64,000 bases of DNA from Mytilinidion resinicola (Eukaryota > Ascomycota > Dothideomycetes > Mytilinidiales > Mytilinidiaceae), in assembly GCF_010093595.1 (NCBI RefSeq), contig NW_022985477.1:1-64000 (forward strand), read 5' to 3'. The notes below the pieces were generated by a model, which saw nothing but the letters and a program-made list of their open reading frames with translations, did not search any database and was not told the origin of the DNA. Position 1 is the stretch's first letter; every line of letters begins with the position of its first letter. Shown one piece after another: positions 25,973 through 38,400 of this stretch. A program made the translations under genes and the position numbers.

Positions 25973-26575
25973 AGAGAAGAGATGCGCCCTGATGTTCTCC
26001 ATATATGTTGTCTTGAGAGACGAGGAATGGGCGTCAACCCAGCACAACACCAGCGGCTCTGAACGCTGCGCCTCTGTAGTTCCAGGCAGAATTTGAAAGA
26101 CAGGTCCAGACTCAGGTCACGTGTAGGAACGCTCATCGCTCAAGCTCGAACATCGGCATAAGATTTTCCCATCAACGCAGAAAGTCGCATGCTTGTACCC
26201 GCCCCCTGCCTTATCGAAGCTTCGATTGTTCGCCTCCGAGTCAGCGGACGCCCTGCATATCATGGTATGTCGATGTGCGACATGTTCAAATCGCGCCATC
26301 AACACCATGCAACTCGCAACACTGACATCGCGAAAACTAAGCATCGGCTAGCAAACACCGTCTCCAACTCCACTGTAACAGTAGAACAATTGACTGTTGA
26401 ACAGAGTCAGTTCGGGCCGATCTTTTGCTAGCTCTGGAGTCGCGGTGTTCATAATGCAAACGGCCTGCTCAAGTGCGTTGAATCTTCAACCTTTTGCGAA
26501 ATACCTCGCACATCATTTCTGCGCTGTCAGGCCTCCCGGAATTTTCAAGAAGTAGATCAAGTTTGATTTTCCTCT

Positions 26576-28262
26576 ATGGCCGCCAACGAGAAAGATGAAA
26601 ATGTCAACGCTGCTTCTTCGTCCCCATCGACCTCCGATCATGAGCCCGACTCGCGACCTACAGCGAAGGAAAATGCATGGATCAAGCTGATGACCTACCT
26701 TCATTGGTACCCGCACGACATGCCCAGCGATGAGAAGGCTTTGATCCTAAAGCTTGATCTGAGTGTTCTAATCTTCGGATGCTTGTCTTTCTTCACCAAG
26801 TATCTAGACCAGCAGTCGTTAACAAATGCCTATGTCAGGTAAGGACATTCCAGAAAACAAAACCCATACCCCGACTAACGTTCTCCAGTGGCATGAGAGA
26901 AGATTTGGACCTACACGGCAAAGAAATCAACTACTTAACCGCCACGTTTTGGGCCTCATACTGCACTTTCATGATTCCCGCCTGCTACTTTCTAACTCAC
27001 TACCCGGCGAACATCGTACTTCCCGTTTTGGAAGTGGGATGGGGTCTCTCTACTTTTGGCCTCGCGTGGGCGCAGAATGTGCAGACAGTGTATGCGATGC
27101 GCTTCTTCACCGGCATATTCGAGTGCTGTAGTTTCACTGGAACTATCTATGTTATTGGGAGTTGGTACAAGCCGCAAGAGATTGGGAGACGTGTGGCGCT
27201 TTTCTTCATTGCGAGTCCACTGGGTACCATGTTTGCGGGCTACTTGCAGGCTGCGGCGTACACCAATCTGAATGGAGTTCATAGGCTTGCTGGCTGGAGG
27301 TAAGACCCTAAAGAATTCCACTATGTCTAAGTAGGAGCTCTACATACTAAAAGCATGCAGGTGGCTCTTCATCGTCGACGCAATCATCACCCTGCCCATC
27401 TGCCTTCTAGGATTCTTCGTCTTCCCCGACGTCCCATCGCGCAGGAAGCCGCGATTCCTCACAGCCATCGACCAGGATTTCGCGCAGAAGCGTCTCCAAG
27501 GCCTCACAGCACCACCGCAGCTCCGAATCTCGAGGTCTATCTTCCGACGCGTCTTCACCCGCTGGCACTGGTACCTCTTCGTCACGCAATGGGCCATCAT
27601 GGACCAGAACTTCCTCCCAAGCGCGCAGCCCTTCTCGCTGTACCTCAAAGCAAAGAGCCATATCTACTCCATCGTCCGCATCAACACTCTGCCCACAATC
27701 GCGACGGCTGTGAGTGTTGTCGCTGCTCTCACGTGCGGGATTGTCGCGGATAGGACGGGAAGGTTCTGGGTCCCGGCCTATTTAGTTACGCTACCGGTAA
27801 TCGTGGGGACGGCATTGCTCGTAGCATGGGATGTGGGCGAGAGTGGAAGGCTGGCGGGCTTTATACTGACCGGGTTTGAGGGAGGTGAGTTCATCCTATT
27901 TTCAGGTGTGCAACTAAGCAATTTGCTAATATTCTCTAGCTATGTCCCCATTAACCATGGGATGGGCGACCGTGACCATGGCGGGTGATGCTGAGGAGCG
28001 TGCAGTCGTGACAGCGAGTATGAATGCGATCGGGCAAGGTATCATGGCCGGGACGCAGGTGGTGCAGTATTCGGCGACGAGTGCGCCCAACTTTCATGGA
28101 GGATTCAGCAGCAATTTGGCGACGTCAGTGGTGCAGTTAGTTCTCATCACTGCCATCTTGTTCCTTACTGCCAGAGACAAGAAGAAGGCTGGAAACGGAG
28201 ATTTGAAGAGTAGAGATGTTGAGGTTGGTGAGCCGGCTATCGTGGTTGCAGAAAAGCTGTGA
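26576..28262 (+). CDS. MFS transporter, allantoate/pantothenate permease family
   Basis: Exons 26576-26838, 26889-27299, 27361-27884 and 27940-28262 join in frame to 506 residues. The protein follows the same plan as the carrier at 18202. KLDLSVLIFGCLSFFTKYLDQ opens the first helix, [19 protein letters not shown] and RWLFIVDAIITLPICL mark the middle, and GDAEERAVVTASMNAIGQG the late loop. A long Ser/Thr-rich N-terminal tail (residues 1-40) is cytosolic. Both carriers share the exon boundary near the AGWR-W junction, so they are true paralogues. Substrates of this group are vitamins and organic acids; the one used here is unknown. It lies 604 bp downstream of the Dal5-type gene on the same strand. 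Confidence 0.9.
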
Positions 28263-28650
28263 AGAGTGGGAGATTGTGGAATATCGTTTTAAGAAGTAGA
28301 CCCGATGCTTAGGAAAGAGGCTGATGGATGAGGGAATAGTCCGCAAACTGAAATATTCGCCGACCCCGAGGGGGTCGGTCTAAGCTGAAGTAGAAAATGT
28401 CAAGGCTCAATCAGCTGTAATCCGAACAGTGCCGATTTCGACGTCTCATCAGTCGATACGCCACCTAGAACCACTGAAGGTAATAATGTACGTAGTCTGC
28501 AACCTATTACACCTTCAAACACCGCGTATTATAGTCAAGTAACGCACAGTCCCCTCTTCCCATTCGTAGCTGACGTTATCTTAAGCGTTCCCTCTCTACG
28601 AATTAATGTCCTCATCCATCGTAGGGTTCCCGCTTGTCAGTTCCCGCTTG

Positions 28651-29911
28651 TCATCTTGAACGAGAGCTGAACCAGCACTGAATCACTTCAGGTTCAGAGG
28701 CATCGTAAATGACACTCTGTAGCTCTTCAGGCTCGCAATCAAAGAGGCAAAGTATGGTATCCACGGCCAGTAATCTCTGCACAAGGATGAACGGAGCGGC
28801 CTTCTCCTTCTCCTTCTCCTTCTCCTTCTCCTTCTCCTTCTCCTTCTCCGACAGTGCTTCAGAAGCCAGCCTTGCCGCCACGGCGATATGTGGAAACTTG
28901 GCGAACAACTGTGATCGTAGCAAGAAACCATATTTTGGGATTTGGGATCGCAATCCGAGTGTTGGGTCTGGCTTATTGAGGTACTCATTGATGGCCTCCG
29001 TGATCGCCGTTCTAGCTTCATCATCCTGAGGTGAAGTCGCTGCCGCGGAATGGTTTCCAATACTAAGGGCCCCATCTATCAAAAAATCTATCCAATTCTT
29101 ATCAACGTGGAGGAATCGCAGTGTCTCTCCCGGGAGACTTCTTGGGTTGGATAGCAGATAATTCGCGGGAACGCTATCGAAGTGAAGTTTTTCAATCACC
29201 CAATTAAGGATTTCGCCGAAGTCTGGGCTGTTCGGCGAGCTATCCAGGAGATTTTCTAATGATGAATGCTTGGTGCCCTCGCTAGGGAGCTCCTCTGGCG
29301 GAACTCCAGAATTGATACCATGGAGCCCGGATACTAGGCCATCGAGACCGCGGAGGCTATCCCCGCGGGTCTGCTTTTGGCACTCCGTTTTCGACCCTTT
29401 CGGCGCCTCACCGTGAATTGCCTTCCGCAACCTCGAAAGAGCCACAGTGAATGCCTGGTCACGCAAAGCCAGCTCTTTTCCCAGCCGCCAGGCTTCGACA
29501 TACGAAACATCCATCATAGCCAAATCCGGATCTCAAATCTCGAGATCAGTGCCACGGTTTGATTGGATCCCGAAGCCAGGTTGAGGGGACGTGTGACTGC
29601 GGTCAGTATCAATGGACCCCGCAGCAATGCTGTTGTGGTTTCGCCAGTAATTGCTCGGTGTCGGACTAGGGTGAACCCATCCTCTTGTCTTTTTTCATGA
29701 GACCCGCTAGACGATCTTGACCTTCTTCTGGGTCCGTCTGGAGACTCGACACGGTGTTTACTTTGAAGAGTTTGATACCGCTGGAATCGGGAGACATATT
29801 GAATCGCAATGCTTCCGCGATCGATTTCGGGGTATCCAGTGCAATCTCGGTCGCATTTAGTTGATCGTGGGCTTTTGGTCCTGGGTCTAGGACCGACTGT
29901 TCAGCTGCCAT
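28651..29911 (-). pseudogene. Broken conserved fungal gene of unknown function
   Basis: The frame from ATG 29911 stays open to a run of six A at 29690-29695 (minus strand). The protein-like reading then continues in a second frame (DGFTLVRHRAITGETTTALL) to about 29540. It resumes in a third frame from 29535 to the stop at 28651, with a TGA at 29533-29535 in place of a probable CGA. From 29523 down, 290 codons are open, including the phrase PGETLRFLHVDKNWIDFLIDGA. No intron solution removes all breaks. The family appears conserved because three separate pieces keep sensible protein sequence, but I cannot name it. A Lys-Glu repeat lies near the C-terminus. The gene is probably dead, although the A-run break alone could be an assembly error. 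Confidence 0.6.
28801..28848 (-). repeat. Hexanucleotide microsatellite (CTTCTC)8
   Basis: Eight perfect units lie inside the pseudogene at 28651-29911 and encode a (KE)n stretch on the minus strand. The length, a multiple of three, keeps the frame. Confidence 0.95.
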
Positions 29912-30864
29912 GGTGTGCCGGCCGCTTTGTAGAGACGAAGGGTAAAGAAATGAGAACCTATGTCGCCAGGCAAAAGATTGGAAACTTGTCGCAGAGAGGC
30001 AGCCCCCGCCCTGCAATAGGCCTATGTATTCGAAATACTAGACACAGATTTGGACTACACTGTCGCTGATCATTCACAACGCAAAGAGAGCTGCTGAGAC
30101 CTCCCCTATGAGTACGCTGTTGAAGATCAATGGGCCAGGCGGGCATCGAGAACGAGGACCAGAGTCCGTTTTACCCTCTAGCTAGGAGCCCACAATAATG
30201 ATGCCACGTGGCGTACCGTCCCAGTAAGAACAAGGCTGGATGTAGCTTAAAAAGGCGAGCTGAAACTACCGCTAGCGTTGTGGGGAATACGCAGACACTA
30301 GCAAAATACTTGGTATTCTTCAGGATTTGGCCGAATTTAAAAGATGTCACGAATCACGAGGTTAGTGAGGCTTTCATGATGGACTTCTACCGTCAGGCTT
30401 TGTCAAACATAGAGCGGCGGTCCAACACCGTCTTTGGCGATCTGGATAGCTGTAAGGCTTGCCAAAAATGGCACTTTACAGTTTTGATACCACACCAGAG
30501 GACCTTAAACGGCGGCAGACACAAGCACAGACAAACTGTTTACCTCAAGGACAAAACATTTCTATATCGAATCCACTGGCTCGTGGACTGCCACGCTTTG
30601 CTCAAAGGAGCCTGGCTGTCTTACCCGCTGAAAAGAACCCTTCGCCAAATTTCTGTGCCTTCGATTGCTAAAGCTAATACTCTCCAACGGGGCAGCAACG
30701 CTACCAGGACGCCGTTCAGTCAAGAAGCAGATCAGATTCCGTCGAGGTGAATTTGACATCGTCCCTCGCTTTTGAAAGCCCCGCGGGAGCACCCCTGGCA
30801 GTGCCAAACGAGAGTACACAGACGTATAGCCTGTCATCGATGAAGCTCAGCTAGCCGCTGTCTT
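29912..30864. other. Intergenic, no gene supported
   Basis: A plus-strand frame of 180 codons at 30208-30750 lacks an ATG at its start and shows no domain. Nothing else is seen. Confidence 0.5.
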
Positions 30865-32105
30865 CTAAAGATATCTCCTAATCTTTCCATGAATGTGGAA
30901 TGGTACGTAGTGCTTTTTGGTGACAGGCACGCCCGCTTCGAGGAGCATGATAGCCGTTTGAACTTTCCCGTAGTCCATGGCGTGTTGGAGAGCTTTTTGA
31001 CCAGTCGGCACGTCGTCGCCCATGTCGTTCCAGACTTTGTTCTTGTAGACTTGGTGGACGTCTACGCCGGCTGCCAATATGAGGCCGAGTTGGGTAATTC
31101 GTCGAGCTCGATCGGTATCGCGAACCACTTCGAGTAGTATTGGATCGTGATCTTCATGGAACCAGCTTAGATCCGCTCCGTGTTCGATGAGTAGCTTGAA
31201 CAGGTCGGGATTCTGGAACCGAGCTACTCTGTGGAGGAATGACGACGGAATTACCGTGGTTGCATCTGTCAAGCATCAGTTGTAGGTTTTGCGCTAGTGC
31301 ATTGTTTTGCTACTACATGAGAAGATTTAGGACACCTTAAGGAGACGGAAGTTCATCTCTTTCTACAATGTACAAGCTCCCTGAGGCGCCTCAGACGGCG
31401 GTTTGTTTAGTGCGATGCAGTCTACGAATTAAGGCATCTCAAAAACACGTGCCTCGCACGCTCTCAGGTGTCCTAACATAGGCTTCTGCACAGCAGTACA
31501 CCGACTTTCATAACCGCTATAGCGGTACAAAAGTGTAGACACACGTAAGGAAGTTATAAAAAGACTTACATGACGTAGTCGAATCTGGTGGTGCATTCTC
31601 CGTTGAATTCGCGGCATACTTGGATAGAAGCAATTCGATGATCTCAACGACAGTCTCAACGCTGTTTCCCTAGCTGTCCGATCCAGAAGCAAGAAGACTC
31701 ATCTTATCCACCAATCTAGTAGCTTCATCCGGAGCGATCCTTCCAAGCGCCCCTGCTTTGACGACGAACATGCGGACGATATCCACCTGCTCGTAATATC
31801 CGCCGATAACGCAATTATATAAATACCAGTGCCCAAGGCCACCAGGGCCAGTGTCGCCGTTTTCGAGGAGGTATCGCACGAGTGCCGTCTTGAATTGATG
31901 TACCGCCCAATCCAATGCAGGAAGAGTTGCTGAGGATGTATAGTCAAGCCTGGGGGCATTGGCTCTCTTGTGTAAGTCAGTGTAAAGAAGATTGTTGAAT
32001 TGCCAATTAAGGCTGGAAAGTCGACTGAAAGATGTGTCAAGATGTGTCGTCAAGGTACCCGGCGATCTCTAATAGTAACTCGTTCGGCATTGCGCTCAGT
32101 TCCAT
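30865..32105 (-). pseudogene. F-box/ankyrin-repeat protein gene, broken
   Basis: ATG 32105 opens MELSAMPNELLLEIAGYLDD, a standard F-box start of fungal F-box/ankyrin proteins. After 19 codons a 10-bp tandem duplication (32029-32048) shifts the frame; deleting one copy in thought lets the F-box continue directly into FSRLSSLNWQFNNLLYTDL. Ankyrin-like helices follow (LDWAVHQFKTALVRYLLENG). A TAG occurs in frame near 31672, probably from CAG. A GTAAGTC donor ends this part at about 31570, and ankyrin units resume after an acceptor at 31266 (NPDLFKLLIEHGADLSW, LQHAMDYGKVQTAIMLLEAG) to the stop at 30865. Such proteins normally link substrates to SCF ubiquitin ligases. Two independent breaks make this a pseudogene. 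Confidence 0.72.
32029..32048 (-). repeat. 10-bp tandem duplication causing a frameshift
   Basis: AAGATGTGTC occurs twice in direct succession (32029-32038 and 32039-32048). It disrupts the F-box frame described above. Confidence 0.9.
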
Positions 32106-32484
32106 GACGGGTGGTGTGCCTATTGATGCAGTGGTGGTGCGAGGAAGTCGAGTATCAATGTTGGTAGAGAGCGTGAAGAGGAACCTTAAAAAGATTTGTT
32201 TCTGGAAGTGAGTTCATCGGATGCCAGATTCCATTCACCTCTCTGGTCTTAAGCCCCACTTATTTTGGCTGCGAGTTTTCCAGCACAGCCTTCCTCACTT
32301 TGCCATCACAGCTGATCCACCAACCTTTCCCCTAGATCGAGCTTTTCACTCCGAGACTTCTGTTTCGGTAACGAAATATCTACTCCCACACTCCAAAACG
32401 CAGTACAACCGCATGACGCATTTTCGGATCATTGCATCTCCTCTGCTATAGCGCTAGGCCATAAGTCGGGGCACACGAACTGAA

Positions 32485-34054
32485 TTATGGCCCGTCTCTT
32501 TCCACCTCATTCTCCCTCCTCTGCACTTCTAAAATCTCTCTCTGGAGCTGTGTTTCCAGCGTCTCCAGCTCCGCGAGCCGATTCAGCCGCTCCCTTTCCG
32601 CCCGTACAGCATCAATGCGAGCGCGGAGAAATTCAAGATGAGCGGAGTCGACCTGAGTAGATTGGATTGAATCCGCGCGAGCCTGTGGCGCGGCGCTCGG
32701 ATGATCATCAGCAGGGAAGTACTCAGCAGGGTCAACTGCCGATGCCGAATCCAGGGACCTGCGGTGGTCCGTTCCTATCTCATGCGTGTTTACTTGGGTG
32801 GGTAGTTCCACGGAGGCTGGGACACTGGACGATCTCGATGAACTCCGGGCGTGACTGGAAGCTTCCTCATCATTATAAGCAGGTCTTTCGTTGACATGAC
32901 CGTCCATTATATGGGAGGATTCATGGAGGGATGGTGCTTGCGCGCCCAAGCTGGTAGGAGCAGCGGTCGGGTCCATGTTGAGTATGGTTGGTTTCTCCTC
33001 TGTTGTAGAGAGCGGCGAAAGCAACTCGGGAAGATTGGGATTGTTTCCGTTCTCGTTTGAGGCGTGCAGATCTCCGGTCCTCCCCCACCTCCGATTCCGT
33101 ACGAAGAGGAACAGCACAGCTTTCAGCATGAACACACCAGCAATAACACCAATTGCAATGCCAGCTTTTGCGCCTCCGGAGAGGCCGCCTTTTTGTTGGC
33201 GTATTGCTACATCGTTTGAGGGGGTAGCCGAAGGAGCGAGGGACGACGTTGTAGAGACAAGCTTGGTTGTATTTGTAGAGACAAGCTTGGTTGTGGCCGT
33301 TGCAGTCGTCTTAGCAATCGTGGAAGACGGCACAGCGGTAACGCTTCCTATACTCGATAAGGCAGTTCTAGACGTTATCGCCATTAGAGACAGTACTTCC
33401 TTGTCAGTGGCCTCCCAAAGAACTGGAATAGCTGGAGCGTATACATCGATAGGCGCCAAGAAGGATGTAGCTGTGAGAACAACGAAGAAGACGCTGCTGC
33501 CCGAGCCGGTGGTTGAGACATCCGCGTTGCTCATATCGCCAGACACGGTGCGTAGGCAAGACGGCGAATAATTGTAGTTGGTAGTATCGCAGGTGAAGCC
33601 ACTGGAATGGGAGAGAAGTCAGAAACGAGGTTACCCTTCGCGCATTCCCAGTCATATGGGCTTACGAGGGGCAGCACAAGGCTTGTGTTGTTCCACTACT
33701 GAGACTAACACCGACAGTGCTATAGAATATATTGCCATTCATTGTTGTCGGCCCGCATGCCGAAGAGAAGCCCTGGGGACACACTGCCGGGGAGTAGAAG
33801 AAGAACCCGTAATCCACACTTGTAGTGCTTGTCGGAAGGCACAAACTCTGCAGTATCCACCCACCAGTATCTCTGTAGGTCATGATCCCGCCCCAAGTAG
33901 ACACTGAAAGGGTGTCGGATCCGAAGGTCCTCGTAAATATCTTGGTGGTCCCAAAACAGGAATCGGGAGGTGTGAAGATAGTGGTCACTGGGCCGGCATT
34001 GTAGTGTTGAATGTCGGCAGAATTCGTGAGCTGTCCCACTGGCGCCGTAGCCAT
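32485..34054 (-). CDS. Single-pass membrane protein with Cys-rich ectodomain
   Basis: Exons 34054-33666 and 33601-32485 join in phase to about 501 residues. The first ~170 residues form a Cys-containing domain (PPDSCFG, FYSPAVCPQGFSSACG, then ALCCPS-GFTCDTT across the intron), which is common in fungal cell-surface proteins of unknown role. A Ser/Thr-rich stalk follows (TATATTKLVSTNTTKLV). One transmembrane helix lies near AGIAIGVIAGVFML, then basic RNRRW and a long acidic, Ser-rich cytosolic tail ending in a coiled coil (residues ~440-500, ERERLNRLAELETLETQL). The plan resembles Mid2/Wsc-like surface sensors, but a signal peptide is not evident at this ATG. A damaged tandem paralogue lies just upstream. 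Function unknown. Confidence 0.78.
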
Positions 34055-34381
34055 GATGAAGGTGTCTGAAAGAATAGGCCGCTCGAGTGTTCACTGAGGC
34101 AAAGCGCGTGGCTTGGAATGGCGAAGTTGGGACAAGGCTGGATACGAGAGTGGAATTGGGGCTCGCACGGCGAAGAGGAGGCGGGGCTGGTGGCTACCTA
34201 GGTATCTTATCTTTTGAAGATGCGTGCAGCAAGCTAAGCCGTCATACATGCAAGCTTCCTGCATCCTTGGCTTTAGTCTGTCCAATTGTTCTTCGTTTTT
34301 TCTCAGCCTTGCGGCTACCTCTGCCCACCCCCGCATTCGAAACGGCTGTAATGGCGATTGGCCAGCAACGCAGACACTCGA

Positions 34382-34811
34382 CTATTCCTGCCAATTCGTG
34401 GACGAACCCCACAACATCATCTCAACCATAACCCCATAGTCTCTGTACGTAGTGATTACAGAGTTAATGGCTATCCTGTAGTTGAAACCGAGGTGGACGT
34501 CTTCAACAATGCGGGATCGAGGGGGCCGGTATGAATAGCATTCTGCCATCCAGCCAGAAGTGGTAGTTGAGCTTGAGGAGTACATCATCTTACCACATGT
34601 CTCAACCGACACGCTCATTATGATACTGCCACTCCGAACCAGGCTCGCAGCTTGGAAAATCGCTGTGGTTTGAAACATGACTCCGGCGGTGTGAGGCTGT
34701 GGTCAATGGGCTAAGATTGTAAAACTGGACGTCGGTAGGCGCTGCGAGAATGCCGACGGGCCAGGTAGCTATGGAAACGAGTTTCGAGGCCATGGGCGTT
34801 GTTAAAGTCAT
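34382..34811 (-). pseudogene. Relic paralogue of the Cys-rich membrane protein
   Basis: The reading starting at 34811 gives PVGILAAPTDVQFYNLSPLTT, which parallels PVGQLTNSADIQHYNAGPVTT of the neighbour at 34054. PPESCF matches PPDSCFG in another frame, and SVSVETCGKMMYSSSSTTTSGWM in a third frame matches its SVSTWGGIMTYRDTGGW region. At least two frameshifts separate these blocks. No stalk, transmembrane helix or tail follows. It is a truncated tandem duplicate. Confidence 0.65.
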
Positions 34812-35498
34812 GTCTTCAATCGAATTGTAGTTCTCGGATATTAATGGATATGGTTAGATAGCGAACGTCAGAAGAAGAGGCGATAGACGGGAAAAAATGG
34901 GTGTAGGAAGAGGCGCGCGTGGAGGAATATCGAGAGACTCGAGGCAGGTACTTGTTTTATTACATTGCGCAGGCCCCGAGATACAAGGCCCCGGATCCCA
35001 GTTGTGTTGGTATTCAAGTCCCCTGCACTCGTCTATTCTACCTTGAAGGAGCGAGCCGCGGATGGGGCCAAACCCAGGATGAAGAAGCGAGAAGGTGGAA
35101 CGACTCTCTTCCAGTCTGAAGTGGTTGCTTGGGATCTCGAAAGTCCTTCTTCTCCGATGTTGTCGCGATGGGATGCGTCGCGATGGGGTTCAGCATATCC
35201 TAACGACGCTTGGACCTAGATCACAGTAAGTACGGTGAGTAGGAAGTGTTACCAAAACCGTAGACATTACTGAAATCTCGTCGAAGTCGTCCCTAGCTCC
35301 ATAGCCCGCAGTCATCTCTAAATTAGTTCCAAATCCAATTTCGTTCCAGTCTCTTTCCAGCCTCTTTTCAATTGGTTTTCTGCGTTTCCCGTATTCTATC
35401 TTTACAGCGTCTTTCTAATTTATTTCGAACTGCTTTCCCATTTCTTTCCGAGCTCATTCAAATTCTTCTCCAGTGTCGTCATTGCTATCTCATTCATC
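34812..35498. other. Intergenic, no gene seen
   Basis: The segment 35270-35490 is pyrimidine-rich on the plus strand (TTTCCAGTCTCTTTCCAGCC-like). It lies downstream of the stop of the reductase gene. No gene supported. Confidence 0.5.
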
Positions 35499-38400
35499 TC
35501 AAATCGGTTCATCCCTCGGCTCAATCAACACCTCATTGACCGCCACATGCGCCGGTTGTCGAAGTGCATACACGACACTATTCGCAACATCTTCCGCATC
35601 CAGAATCTTCGCGCCACTCGGCTCGCCGTACTTCTTAACAGCCTCTTGATCGCGGCTCATACCCAGCAGCGCGGTCGCGGTATTACCCGGCTGCACGCTC
35701 GTGACCCTCAGCCCAGTTCCGGCAGTTTCCAGACGGAGAGATTGGAGCGTAGCTTCAACGAAAAACTTGCTCGCGCTGTACACGCCCAAGCCGGGGAAGA
35801 CCTTCCGGCCAGCATCGGATGAGATAGCAACGATGTGTCCGCTTCCCTTTGCTAGCATGTTGGGGACGGTGGAAGCCAGAACATGCAAAAGACCCTTGCA
35901 GTTCACATCCACGGTTCTGTCCCAGTCGTCTACGTGCGTGTTGGCCATCATGGTGAAATACATGACACCAGCGCATGAGACTACGATATCGACCGGGCCC
36001 AGCTCGTCATTGGCAGCCTTGAAGAGAGCAGTAACTTGCTCCGGGGAGGTGACATCGGTTGGGCAGATTATGGCGCGGCCTTCGCGGACGACGAGACGAC
36101 GCTTCACATCTTCGAGCGCGTCGAGGCGGCGAGCAGCAAGGGCAACGTGGCAGCCTTCTCGAGCAAGGGCTGAAGCGACGGCAGCACCGATGCCTGAGGA
36201 AGCACCAGTGACAACAGCTACGCGGCCGCTGAGAGGCCCTTTGCGGATGGGCTGGGCAGACCCGCCGAGAGAGTGCTGGCGGGACGGTGCTCGGGAGAGC
36301 CAGCCACGAGCAAACCAATGGCGAGTGTAGGTTTCCAGGAGGATACTATCGACCTTTGGCCGTTCGACGACCAAGCGGAAAGGGCGGGTGGCAGCATTGT
36401 TGAGAACCACGATGCCGCGGAGGAACTCAACCGTAGGCATACCGCTGCGGAGAATGTCGACAGTGAATGAACCGTCGCCACCCTTGACGGATCCACGTTT
36501 CTCGGTCCAAAGGGAGACCCAGTCGTCAAAGCTTAGTCGCTGAGTTGAGTATCCAAGCTCTTTCAGGTCCTCAAACACCTGCTTGGTGTCAACAGGATCG
36601 GGGTCGCCGAGATGAAAAACGACCTGCTCTATGTCTGTTTGGCAGGAGAGATGGATGATAGCTTTGCTGACGAAGTCGACGGGAGTCATCTCAGCGCGCC
36701 ATCCTTCAACGTCAGGGGCGTAGCCGAGTTGAATGGATTCCACAATCAGAGCAGTCAAAAGATCCCACGCGTTGGCAGCACCCGTCGCGCTGTGACCGCT
36801 GATTGTGCCTGCTCGGTGGATCTTCACTGGGAGCCCACGACGACCAGCCTCGAGCACAAGCTGCTCTGCTACCCATTTGGTCTGCCCGTAGCCGTCGAGT
36901 AGCTTCGTAGGTACATCGTCAACATCGAGCATTTCGGATTCTGGCCAGCCTTTCTCTGGAGACGGCGGTAGAACGCCATTAGTGGACACGTACTGCACGG
37001 TAGCACCACCTTGACATGCCAGGCGCAGAATCTCTCTCGTTCCTCCGACGTTGGGAGCTCGTAGTGGAGCATAGGGATACACCAAGTTGACAGTAGCGGC
37101 AGCGTGAACGATGACATCAACACGAGCAGCTAGCTTTTCGAAGGCCGCCGGTGAAAGACCAAATCGGTTTCGAGACAAGTTACCCGGGACAATCTCGACA
37201 CGCTCCATGATTGAATCGCGCCACAAGCCCATATCGAGCAGATTTCGACGTATTCTCGCTATGCCTCCGGGCTGGTCATCCTCTTCAGGGTCATTGAATC
37301 GTACAAGACATAGTATCTGTGCTGCCGTGCTTTCCAATAGATCGTTCAGTAGAAAAGCGCCCAAGAATCCCGTGACACCAGTTAAGAGGACTGTCTTTGC
37401 TTGACTGACTGAGCATATTTTGGTATCGCTGGAGGGTCGAATGTCATCATCAAGGGTAGCATCAGCACGCAGCACAGCGGGAAGATCTGCTTGGACCGCC
37501 GCTGTGTGTCCGTCTCTCACATCACGCACTGTCTTCAGGTGGCCAAGGAGGGTCGTATCTCCGGCAAGACGAGCAATAGGAATGCGGAAGCCGAATGTCC
37601 TGGACAGCCTTGACGCAAGATCCGCGAGTGACAATGAATGTCCACCCAGGTCAAAGAAGTTGTCTTCCGGTTTGATGAGGTTCCGTGACGTCTTGAGGGC
37701 TGCTGCCCAAATTGTGGCGATATCATCGACTCCAATTGGGTCATCTTCAATTTTTTGACCGATACCATTGACAGGGCTGGAGCTCCGGGGCGCGGGTAGG
37801 CGTTTGAGATCAACCTTGCCGGAAACTTCGTGAGTAGGGAGTTCTTCGAGGTCAACCCACAGAGCGGGGATCATGTACGGTGCTAAATACGGCGCAAGGG
37901 TGCGACGTGCCGCTGGACTGTGACCAGACTCGTTGATCTCTATGGCGGGGCGATTCGCCTTGTCGTCCTTGTCTTGGACGATATACGCAACCAGCTGCCG
38001 CTCGAGGCCTTCGCCATGGGCAACTACTGCGCAGCGGCTGACAGCCAGGTGCTTGACAATGTCATTTTCAACCTTACCAGGAACGACGGAGTAGCCGCGG
38101 AGTTTGATCATAGCTCCAACGCGACCTGTAATCTCAAGGAGCCCTGAAGGGAGCAAGCGTGCGAGATCTCCGGTCCTATACATCAACGCTCCCGAAGTTG
38201 AATCGAATGGGTCAGGAAGGAATGCTTTCGCAGTGGTCTCGGGCCGGTTGAGGTACCCCCGAGCGAGTAAAGGGCCGCCGACGAAGAGCTCTCCACTGGT
38301 CCCCTCTTCCACTTTGTGGCCACTATCATTGAGGATGTAAGTGTGCTTCAGGTCTAGCGGGGGACCAACGGGACAGTAGGGGGCGTCTTCATCGAGCATC

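Noticed and set aside
30208..30750. 180-codon plus-strand frame
   Set aside because: The first codon is GTG, the first ATG is far inside, and no family is recognisable.
35547..37404. Long plus-strand frames opposite the A-T-R-SDR gene
   Set aside because: They are antisense shadows of a GC-rich coding region with clear domains on the minus strand.
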